Assembly: GCA_023487325.1 (NCBI GenBank)
Contig: JAMDBS010000147.1
Coordinates: 1 to 8,364, forward strand
DNA length: 8,364 nucleotides
Source of the DNA: Patescibacteria group bacterium
Lineage (GTDB): Bacteria > Patescibacteria > UBA1384 > JAMDBS01
Direction: 5' to 3'
The translations under genes were made by a program, and so were the position numbers. The notes beneath the pieces were generated by a model. The model made no database searches. It was not told the origin of the DNA and saw nothing but the letters and a program-made list of their open reading frames with translations. How positions within the stretch are numbered: the stretch's first letter is position 1; each line of letters opens with the position of its first letter. This document shows, in pieces, positions 1 through 5,818 of the stretch.

Positions 1-22
1 TAAGGATGCCTGATCCAATCAA
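1..22 (+). repeat. Left arm of 22-bp perfect inverted repeat
   Basis: This arm begins TAAGGATGCCTGATCC and is the exact reverse complement of 418-439. The repeat may extend to the left, because the window starts at its first base; the match ends at position 23. Bases 2-11 (AAGGATGCCT) also equal 475-484, the segment that contains the recombinase start codon. A perfect 22-bp repeat next to a serine recombinase gene suggests a recombination site or an element end. Which of these it is cannot be decided from one copy. Confidence 0.85.
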
Positions 23-136
23 ATCGATATATTACTTTAATTGGTTTTAATTTATTTTTCATATAAAAAAGCCACAGCAAGAATGTTGTAGCTATTATTA
101 AAAATACTAAATTGTATTATAGATTGGTTTTTCATA

Positions 137-233
137 CTGTAGCGGGTTTTTATTCTGGTGACGGAAACAAAATGTTCGCCGCCAGCGATGGTTTGCACCA
201 CCCATATATCTTTCGATATACGACCCGCTACAG
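137..233 (-). ncRNA. Cloverleaf-structured RNA candidate with two GNRA tetraloops
   Basis: An 11-bp outer stem (137-147 with 223-233) closes a four-way junction of three hairpins: 155-185, 187-202 and 203-222. Read on the minus strand, the second hairpin is capped by GCAA and the third by GAAA, both GNRA tetraloops. Three terminal or internal pairs (221/204, 201/188 and 179/161) are G-U on the minus strand but A-C on the plus strand, which also favours a minus-strand RNA; one pair (181/159) points the other way. The 155-185 arm is imperfect, with one mismatch and two bulges. I do not recognise an RNA family. It could instead act as folded single-stranded DNA. A 66-codon minus-strand reading frame overlaps it, but the base pairing explains the sequence better. 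Confidence 0.4.
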
Positions 234-273
234 GTGTTCTGACGACGAACATATTATCCTGTAGCGGGGTTTT
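224..273 (+). terminator. Long two-part hairpin followed by a short T-run
   Basis: CCCGCTACAGG (224-234) pairs perfectly with CCTGTAGCGGG (258-268). Inside it, TGTTC (235-239) pairs with GAACA (247-251), leaving a seven-base loop and a six-base bulge on the 3' side. On the plus strand the stem is followed by GGTTTTC, like a weak intrinsic terminator. The 5' arm can pair instead with 137-147, so an attenuator-type switch is possible. Because the T-run is short, this could simply be part of the structured RNA on the other strand. Confidence 0.4.
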
Positions 274-281
274 CTACCATA

Positions 282-302
282 CCTTATATAAAATATATAA
301 GG
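282..302. repeat. AT-rich perfect hairpin
   Basis: CCTTATATA (282-290) and TATATAAGG (294-302) form a 9-bp perfect stem around AAA. There is no T-run on either side, so it is not an intrinsic terminator. On the minus strand it lies upstream of the structured RNA, where its TATA-rich stem could also act as a -10 region, but no good -35 accompanies it. Confidence 0.45.
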
Positions 303-417
303 GTTAGGCAGTAGATTGTAAAAAAAGTTTCTAACAGGTCTATTGTAGCATAGCAGTGATTAAAAATAAAGAGGTTTTTAAACATCAAGTTATCAACTGT
401 TTTGGATCTGGACTTAA

Positions 418-439
418 TTGATTGGATCAGGCATCCTTA
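418..439 (-). repeat. Right arm of 22-bp perfect inverted repeat
   Basis: This is the exact reverse complement of 1-22 and ends 39 bases before the recombinase start codon. Bases 429-438 (AGGCATCCTT) are also complementary to 475-484. This arm can therefore pair in RNA either with the left arm or with the recombinase translation start. Confidence 0.85.
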
Positions 440-484
440 CCCTACCTTAGTAGTTATCTACAAATTTAAGGAGCAAGGATGCCT
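429..484 (+). promoter_or_regulatory. Hairpin hiding the recombinase Shine-Dalgarno and start codon
   Basis: AGGCATCCTT (429-438) pairs over 10 bp with AAGGATGCCT (475-484), which contains the start codon ATG at 479-481. Within the loop, CCTTA (445-449) pairs with TAAGG (467-471) of the Shine-Dalgarno TAAGGAG (467-473), and GTAG (450-453) pairs with CTAC (458-461). A transcript that includes 429-438 would therefore fold away its own initiation site. The 5' arm belongs to the 22-bp inverted repeat, whose left copy could pair with it competitively and free the start. Comparable fold-back control of transposase translation is known in IS10 and IS50. The pairing is seen in the sequence; the function is inferred. 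Confidence 0.55.
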
Positions 485-1825
485 AATATGCAATACACCA
501 ATACAACCCCTATCATACTTCCACAGGAAAAAGATGGGATTCCCATTAAATTAGAGAAAACCAGTGAAAATCTGATTAGATATTGCCTTTACGCGAGAAA
601 ATCAAGCGAAGATGATGAAAGACAAGCACTTTCAATTGATAGTCAGATAAAAGAAATGGCAATTCAGGCTCAATCGTTAGGACTTTTAGTAACCGAGATC
701 AGGAGGGAAAGTCATTCAGCCAAGAACTCTGGCCAAAGGCCTGTACTAAATGAGTTAATTTCTGATATCCGTAAAGGACTTTTCCAAGGCATTTTAAGCT
801 GGGCTCCGGACAGATTATCAAGAAATGCTGGCGATCTAGGCACTTTAGTAGATTTAATGGATAATGGCTATTTAAAACAAATTAGAACTCATGGGCAAAC
901 ATTTACTAATACCCCTAATGATAAGTTTCTGCTAATGATTCTCTGCTCCCAAGCCAAATTAGAGAATGATAACAGGGGCATTAATGTGAAAAGAGGTTTT
1001 AGGACCAAATGTGAATTGGGTTTTAGACCCAATATGGCACCACTTGGGTATATTAATGATCATTATTCTGGTAAAGGAATGAAAAAAGTATTTGTAGATA
1101 AAGAACGAGCGCCAATTATCAAACAAATGTTTGAAAAAGTTGCTTATGAACGATATTCAGGACGCGATGTCTATGAATGGTTAAAAAATGAGACCAATTT
1201 AAGGAGCAGGAATGGCAATCTGCTTAACCTTAGTGTGATTTATCGGATATTAAATAACACCTATTACTGCGGATTATTCGAATTTAATGGCATATGGTAC
1301 AAAGGCTCTTATGAACCGATTATATCTAGAGAACTATTTGATGCGGTACAAAAGAAAATGACAGTTGCACCTAAATCTAAACCCGGCACTAAACAATTTG
1401 ATTTCACCAGATTATTCAAATGCGGATCTTGTGGATCGGGTATTACTGCTCAAGAAAAATTCAAACGCTTTAAAAGCGGAAAAGTTGTTCGTTATGTCTA
1501 TTATCATTGTACCCAATTTAATAATTATGATTGCAACGAGCCATATATTAGAGAAGAAAAGCTAGTTGAACAGTTAACAGATCTCTTACAAGAAATGTCT
1601 GTTGAAAAAGTAATGAATAAAATTACTCTTAAGCCAGATTTAGACAAATTTATGATAATTAAGCATGCCCTACATAATCCATCCGAAGCAGAGCCAGAAA
1701 TTAATCTTACAGAATTTATTAACTATATTTTTCGACAAGGAACAAAAGAACAAAAAAGAGAACTAATCGATTGTCTTGAAGCAGAAATATATTTAAAAGA
1801 TAGGCAGATTTTTGTAAAAGGCTAA
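479..1825 (+). CDS. Large serine recombinase (resolvase/integrase family)
   Basis: This 448-residue site-specific DNA recombinase would cut and rejoin DNA through a serine-phosphodiester intermediate. The N-terminal resolvase domain carries the catalytic motif YARKS, with likely nucleophile Ser42 and Arg40. DRLSR at 111-115 supplies further conserved catalytic arginines. A recombinase DNA-binding domain follows at about 165-300, then a zinc ribbon with Cys315, Cys318, Cys344 and Cys352, and a C-terminal tail (about 355-448). It is somewhat short for large serine recombinases but looks intact. The start at 479 is chosen because TAAGGAG ends five bases before it; Met4 would lie too far away. 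It sits beside the 22-bp inverted repeats, which may be its substrate. Part of its tail is duplicated at 2883-2954. Similar recombinases are common on mobile elements and in CPR genomes. Confidence 0.93.
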   Translation: MPNMQYTNTTPIILPQEKDGIPIKLEKTSENLIRYCLYARKSSEDDERQALSIDSQIKEMAIQAQSLGLLVTEIRRESHSAKNSGQRPVLNELISDIRKGLFQGILSWAPDRLSRNAGDLGTLVDLMDNGYLKQIRTHGQTFTNTPNDKFLLMILCSQAKLENDNRGINVKRGFRTKCELGFRPNMAPLGYINDHYSGKGMKKVFVDKERAPIIKQMFEKVAYERYSGRDVYEWLKNETNLRSRNGNLLNLSVIYRILNNTYYCGLFEFNGIWYKGSYEPIISRELFDAVQKKMTVAPKSKPGTKQFDFTRLFKCGSCGSGITAQEKFKRFKSGKVVRYVYYHCTQFNNYDCNEPYIREEKLVEQLTDLLQEMSVEKVMNKITLKPDLDKFMIIKHALHNPSEAEPEINLTEFINYIFRQGTKEQKRELIDCLEAEIYLKDRQIFVKG

Positions 1826-1836
1826 TAAATATTAAA

Positions 1837-1865
1837 TTAAAATTCGATTAAAAATCTGTTATAAT
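1837..1865 (+). promoter_or_regulatory. Extended -10 promoter of the propeller gene
   Basis: A consensus -10 TATAAT (1860-1865) is preceded by TG at 1857-1858, giving the extended -10 form TGtTATAAT. TTAAAA (1837-1842) lies 17 bp upstream and matches four of six bases of the -35 consensus. Transcription would start near 1872, about 15 bases before the ATG at 1887. The downstream gene can therefore be expressed separately from the recombinase. Confidence 0.7.
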
Positions 1866-1886
1866 AAAAATAAAATATAGGTACAC

Positions 1887-2792
1887 ATGAAGAATTTTTT
1901 TACTTTTAAAAAGACGATAATTTTTATATCAGTAATTGTGGTTTTGGCGTTTTTCTTTTGGCTATTTTTGTCCTACAATTACCACCCTTGCTATTATTTT
2001 TACAGTCCAGATGGTCTTAACTTTACTCAAAAAGGCAAAGCTTTTAATTCTTTCGGTGCTAATTCCGCCATTGTTTTAAAGGATGGCAAAATTGCTCTCT
2101 ATGGCATAGATTTTAATCCAGTGGTGAGATTTGACGGAATTACTGATTCTATAACAAAACACAAAATTACAGATTTCGGATTAATTACCAGTAGTGATGG
2201 CAAAAAATTTCAAGGCAAAAAAATTACTGTTAAGGGTTTAGATGAGGATATCCAAACCAATGGTGATGCCACTATAGTATTATTACCAGATGGCAATTAT
2301 CGTCTTTATTTTGCTCATTATGGTAATGGTCCAGTCGTGAGTCTTTATTCGCAAAATGGTTATGATTTTACCTATGAAGGTAAATTAGAGCCAGAAGTGC
2401 ATTTTGTTGATCCAACCATTATCTATGAAAAAAGAGCTCAAAAATATTATATTTACACTCGAGGCGACAAGGATCAAGAAATTAAAATGTATGAGTCTAA
2501 CGATGGCAGGCATTTCCAATCTAGACCGTCTATTGACCCTCCTTTTTATCTTAAATTGACCATTATTGATCATGGCGAATACTATCAGGCCTATGGGTTA
2601 CCTGCGGCTATGGTAAAGGGAGAAAAAAGTCCTGGTCAGGACTTTCGCTATCCACTATTGGCAACTTCTACCGATGCTCTAAATTGGCAAAAAGCAAACA
2701 CGCAGCCCAATGGTCCATGGAAAAGCGATAAAATAGAAGTAAGTGCTAGTGCAGGTGTTAAATTGACAAATGGTGGTTATATATTTTATTAA
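1887..2792 (+). CDS. Membrane-anchored beta-propeller protein (GH43/sialidase-like fold), function unknown
   Basis: This 301-residue protein has one N-terminal membrane segment (about 9-29) after a short basic start, so the rest is probably outside the membrane. Five blade-like motifs of the form S-x-D/N-G/A-x-x-F/W begin at about 39, 102, 155, 204 and 261, spaced 49-63 residues apart. They resemble the Asp-box turns of five-bladed propellers in sialidases and GH43/GH32-type glycosidases. Phrases such as GDATIVLLPDGNYRLYF (126-142) and VDPTIIYE (174-181) fit that fold. The last residues (GGYIFY) look like the closing strand, so it is probably complete. I cannot assign catalytic residues or a substrate; it could bind or cleave surface glycans. 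It has its own promoter but only a weak Shine-Dalgarno (TAGG). It lies between a recombinase gene and a recombinase remnant, so it may be cargo. Confidence 0.75.
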   Translation: MKNFFTFKKTIIFISVIVVLAFFFWLFLSYNYHPCYYFYSPDGLNFTQKGKAFNSFGANSAIVLKDGKIALYGIDFNPVVRFDGITDSITKHKITDFGLITSSDGKKFQGKKITVKGLDEDIQTNGDATIVLLPDGNYRLYFAHYGNGPVVSLYSQNGYDFTYEGKLEPEVHFVDPTIIYEKRAQKYYIYTRGDKDQEIKMYESNDGRHFQSRPSIDPPFYLKLTIIDHGEYYQAYGLPAAMVKGEKSPGQDFRYPLLATSTDALNWQKANTQPNGPWKSDKIEVSASAGVKLTNGGYIFY

Positions 2793-2815
2793 ATTGTAAC
2801 TTCCAAGGAGAAAAA

Positions 2816-2884
2816 ATGAAAAATGGGCGCTTACGAATTATCTTAAACATCTCACGATTAAAGTGCTTGATGCGTAAGTCGTAA
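2816..2884 (+). CDS. Possible 22-residue basic peptide, doubtful
   Basis: A strong Shine-Dalgarno AAGGAG (2805-2810) lies five bases before an ATG that opens a 22-codon frame starting MKNGRLRIILNIS and ending at TAA 2882-2884. The good ribosome-binding site is the only support. The frame ends where the recombinase remnant begins, so it may be the broken 5' end of a lost gene and not a real peptide gene. Confidence 0.25.
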   Translation: MKNGRLRIILNISRLKCLMRKS

Positions 2885-2954
2885 GAAAAGCGAATTAATT
2901 AGCTGTCTTGAAGCAGAAATTTATCTAAAAGATAGGCAAATCTATGTAGATTAA
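2883..2954 (+). pseudogene. 3'-terminal remnant of a second serine recombinase gene
   Basis: Translated from 2883, this stretch gives 23 residues ending in TAA that match the last residues of the intact recombinase: both share CLEAEIYLKDRQI preceded by ELI. In DNA, 2904-2920 is identical to 1772-1788, and the TAAAAGATAGGCA block beyond it also matches. An in-frame TGA lies just upstream (2868-2870), and no other recombinase sequence is seen. The flanking differences show divergence, so it is not a fresh duplication of the neighbour. It is best read as the stump of a related recombinase left by an earlier insertion or deletion. Confidence 0.8.
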
Positions 2955-3005
2955 TAATAAAAACGATGGGTTAAGCAAATTAATTATTTAATCACATACT
3001 AAAAA

Positions 3006-4883
3006 TTACTGGTGTTTAAAACTCAATAATCTCAAACTATTGAGAATAACAATCACCGATATACCCACATCGGCAAAAATGGCAAAGGTCAAACTACTCA
3101 TTCCGATGATTGCCAATATTATAAATACTAATTTTGTCAGCACGGAAAGTATAACATTGAATTTTATTGTTTTGTTGGCATTTCGACTCAGACTGATCAA
3201 ATATGGGATCTTACCAATCTTGTCGTCCATAATTGCAATATCAGCATTTTCAATCGCTGCGTCAGACCCAATTGAACCCATTGCTATCCCAACTGTAGCA
3301 CCTGCTAAAGCTGGGGCATCGTTAACACCATCGCCAACCATTGCTACCAATCCATATTCCTTCTTTAGCCCCTCAATTTTATTAGCCTTATCTTCAGGCA
3401 ATAGAGCTGCTTTGATTTTTTCAATCCCCAATTTTTCACCAACATAAGCAGCAGTTGGCTTGTTGTCACCGGTTAAAATGACTGGAACTATATTTATTCT
3501 CTTTAGATAATCGATAAGAGATTTGCTTTCACTTCTAATCTTATCTTCAATGGCAATAACACCTTCAATATGATCTTTGTTACCTAAAATGAGAGCTGTT
3601 TTACCTTGTTTTTCCAATCTTTCCACGATCTCTCTGATTTTATTCGCTACAGCATGCTCTTTTGAAACAAATCGAACATTGCCCAGGCAAGTTTCTTTGT
3701 TACAATTTGCACAAAACCCAGTTACTCCGCTTCCTGCCACCGCTTTAAAACTCGAAGCATTTTTGAATTTTACATTCAATTCCTCGGCCTTTTTCATAAT
3801 TCCTTTGGCCAGGGGGTGCTCTGAAAAGGACTCAAGACCGGCGGCACAAGCTAAAACTTCTTTTTCCGTGTATCCATTAAAGGGTATGATTTCAGAAACA
3901 ACAACTTCTCCTTTTGTTAGAGTTCTGGTTTTATCAAAAGCAATCGCCTTAATTTTACCAAATTCCTCTAAAAACTTTCCTCCTTTTACAAGAATACCTT
4001 GTTTATTGGCATTTCCAACAGCTGAAAAGACGGCAATTGGCGTTGAAATTACTAAAGCGCAAGGACATGCGATCACCAGTAGGCTTAATGCTTGGGCAAA
4101 CCAATGTGTAAATGGTTGGTGAAAAAATAAAACTGGAATCACAACAATCAAAAAAGCGATCACTATGACCGAAGGAGTGTATTTGCTAGCAAATTTTTCT
4201 ATAAATTGTTGCGAATTTGATTTATGCTGAGCGGCCTTTGCTGTCAATTCAATAATTTTCGAGATAGTAGTGTCTTTTGTTAATTTAGTAATTCTGACCT
4301 CTAAATAGCCGTCTAAATTTTGAGTGCCAGCATAGACAAGATCGCTAATTTGTTTTGTTTTGGGGATCGGTTCGCCGGTAATAGTTGCTTCATCGACTAT
4401 CGAACCGCCAGATATAATTTCTCCGTCCAACGGAATAATATCACCCGGCCTGATTTCCATAACATTGCCAACATTTACTCTCTCTATGGGTGTTTTTTCC
4501 TTCATGCCTTTGAGTAATACCGTTTTTGGCGTCTTGCTAACGAGTTCTTCGAGAGCCTTTTTGCTTTTAGAGATGCCAAATTCTTCCAGGGCTTCCGCTA
4601 ATGCAAAAAGCACTACAATCACTACTGCTTCCTCGAATTGTCGAAGATAAAGAGCGCCAAATATGGCAATAGTCATCAGGAGGTTAATATTAGAAAAGTT
4701 TAGCTTGAACAAACTTTTGATTCCATTTTTAAAAACCTCCCAACCAAATACTAAAAGCAAGCTGGCAGTTATTGGTACCTCCACCCACACGGAAAGATGA
4801 ATGGAAAACAGCGACAATACTTCGAGAGGTATAATTATCGCCAAGGAAATCGCTAATAATATGAATTTTTTATTTTTAAACAT
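3006..4883 (-). CDS. zntA: Heavy-metal P1B-type ATPase, Zn/Cd/Pb (ZntA/CadA-like)
   Basis: This 625-residue membrane pump is of the type that uses ATP to export soft divalent metals. Membrane segments come first, then the actuator TGE (169-171), the metal site CPC (273-275), the phosphorylation motif (317-323), HP in the nucleotide domain (356-357), TGD (471-473) and GDGVND (517-522). Lys584 and the Asp605-x-Gly near the end are the P1B-2 signature, pointing to Zn, Cd or Pb and away from Cu. No N-terminal metal-binding domain is present. Two oddities stand out. The motif reads DKTRTLT, with Arg320 (codon at 3924-3926) where Gly is nearly invariant. Cys391, Cys394 and Cys399 form a cluster in the nucleotide domain. 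The start has an AGGA upstream and lies 14 bases after the preceding gene. It is the last gene of the operon. The gene symbol reflects family, not a proven orthologue. Confidence 0.92.
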   Translation of the reverse strand: MFKNKKFILLAISLAIIIPLEVLSLFSIHLSVWVEVPITASLLLVFGWEVFKNGIKSLFKLNFSNINLLMTIAIFGALYLRQFEEAVVIVVLFALAEALEEFGISKSKKALEELVSKTPKTVLLKGMKEKTPIERVNVGNVMEIRPGDIIPLDGEIISGGSIVDEATITGEPIPKTKQISDLVYAGTQNLDGYLEVRITKLTKDTTISKIIELTAKAAQHKSNSQQFIEKFASKYTPSVIVIAFLIVVIPVLFFHQPFTHWFAQALSLLVIACPCALVISTPIAVFSAVGNANKQGILVKGGKFLEEFGKIKAIAFDKTRTLTKGEVVVSEIIPFNGYTEKEVLACAAGLESFSEHPLAKGIMKKAEELNVKFKNASSFKAVAGSGVTGFCANCNKETCLGNVRFVSKEHAVANKIREIVERLEKQGKTALILGNKDHIEGVIAIEDKIRSESKSLIDYLKRINIVPVILTGDNKPTAAYVGEKLGIEKIKAALLPEDKANKIEGLKKEYGLVAMVGDGVNDAPALAGATVGIAMGSIGSDAAIENADIAIMDDKIGKIPYLISLSRNANKTIKFNVILSVLTKLVFIILAIIGMSSLTFAIFADVGISVIVILNSLRLLSFKHQ

Positions 4884-4897
4884 ATTAATTCCTATTT

Positions 4898-5818
4898 CTA
4901 TTTTAACATCAACTTATAAACTCTGTATGGTTTTGGTCCGACTATTGGTTTCCCATTAATGAAAACAGTTGGCGTGCCGTAGATATGGGTTTTTCTTATC
5001 TCCTCGGTTTGTTTTTGAACGGCCTGCTTTGTACTTTCCTTTTGCGCTTCATCTTTTATAACCTGTAAATCATATCCGGCGTTCATAACCATCTCTTCGA
5101 TTTTTTTTTGACTCTGCAAATCTTCTTTGTTTGTCTCGAAAATTAAATCGTTTAGGCGCCAATATTTTTCTTGATCAATCTTTGATGCAGCATAGACATA
5201 CAATGGAAAATTTTCATTCTCATCCTTAAGCGAGAAGTGAATAAAAGTATAATTGACATTTTCTTTTTCCAATAATTTTTTAACAACAGGATATGCTTTT
5301 CTTGTATAATCGCAGCTATAGCATCCGATGAAAACAAGATTATTTTTCGAATCCGCCTTTTTCGAGGGGAATAAACTTAGATCAACGTTAGACAGTGTTA
5401 AATCTTTAGCAGTAGGTTGTTTAATTGGACAAGATTCATTAATAACGCTGTTTGTTGCATTATTTTTACCTGTAGGATCAAGGACACAAAAACCTCCTTG
5501 GTTTAGTCCGTTGCAGCTTCCATATCGGTAAAAATTGTAACCGCCTTTAACTGTGTAGATGGTACTTACAACGGTCAGTAAAAAGAATATCCAGGCAAAA
5601 ACTTCAAAATATTTGTTTGAAAATTTTGCGAGTGCTACTGAACGCTTAAGTAATTTGCCCACAATCCGCCCGCGTATCTTTTCCTTAAAACCGGTATTAC
5701 ATGGCCTAAATGTTACCCTTCTGAATACACAATCAAAGGCTTCCTTTGCCAGTTGCCTGTGAGTTGCGCTAAATATACCCATTATTGAAAAAACTATCAG
5801 AGCTATTATACAAACCAT
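4898..5818 (-). CDS. Two-span membrane protein with extracytoplasmic thioredoxin-like domain
   Basis: This 306-residue protein has membrane segments at about 2-17 and 73-92, separated by a strongly basic loop. That places the loop inside and the C-terminal 214 residues outside. The outer part is a thioredoxin/DsbA-like domain with the redox motif CYSC (Cys166, Cys169) and the cis-proline loop GTPTVFINGK (281-290). Extra cysteines lie at 102, 111 and 130 outside, and at 30 and 40 on the cytoplasmic side. It is probably a thiol oxidoreductase or disulfide isomerase/reductase; direction of electron flow is unknown. Two spans are too few for DsbB or VKOR. Its ATG overlaps the stop codon of the preceding gene by one base (TAATG), implying translational coupling. 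Confidence 0.8.
   Translation of the reverse strand: MVCIIALIVFSIMGIFSATHRQLAKEAFDCVFRRVTFRPCNTGFKEKIRGRIVGKLLKRSVALAKFSNKYFEVFAWIFFLLTVVSTIYTVKGGYNFYRYGSCNGLNQGGFCVLDPTGKNNATNSVINESCPIKQPTAKDLTLSNVDLSLFPSKKADSKNNLVFIGCYSCDYTRKAYPVVKKLLEKENVNYTFIHFSLKDENENFPLYVYAASKIDQEKYWRLNDLIFETNKEDLQSQKKIEEMVMNAGYDLQVIKDEAQKESTKQAVQKQTEEIRKTHIYGTPTVFINGKPIVGPKPYRVYKLMLK

Larger units (their letters stand above)
1..439. mobile_element. Inverted-repeat-bounded segment, possibly invertible or a non-autonomous element
   Basis: Two perfect 22-bp inverted repeats enclose 395 bp that hold no convincing protein gene but several strong hairpins. The segment sits directly upstream of a large serine recombinase. 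This layout fits a recombinase-controlled invertible segment or a small MITE-like element. Small serine invertases are known to flip promoter segments between inverted repeats; large serine recombinases usually integrate DNA instead, so inversion here is inference. A target-site duplication cannot be tested because the left flank is outside the window. Confidence 0.45.

Noticed and set aside
137..233. tRNA or tRNA-like gene, because of the cloverleaf shape
   Set aside because: The closing stem is 11 bp, there is no TTC-arm or anticodon-arm consensus, and arm lengths do not fit a tRNA.
52..252. Minus-strand 66-codon reading frame across the structured region
   Set aside because: It has no clear Shine-Dalgarno, and its sequence is largely determined by the inverted 11-mers and hairpins. 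It resembles no family I know. Base pairing with GNRA loops is the simpler explanation, though a real small protein is not excluded.
340..440. Promoter for the recombinase gene
   Set aside because: Several weak -35-like and -10-like hexamers occur (for example TTGATT at 418-423), but none has both elements with proper spacing.
1365..1565. Second plus-strand frame inside the recombinase gene
   Set aside because: It overlaps the zinc-ribbon coding region in another frame, with no family features of its own.
2830..2885. Inverted CTTACG/CGTAAG hairpin near the recombinase remnant
   Set aside because: Only six base pairs with a long loop and no T-run; expected by chance in a region of this size.
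2955..3006. Terminator between the converging propeller gene and the operon
   Set aside because: AT-rich with only short self-complementary stretches; no stable stem followed by a T-run on either strand.
3040..4650. Plus-strand reading frames opposite the ATPase gene
   Set aside because: They are antisense shadows of a gene with all P1B ATPase motifs and have no recognisable domains.
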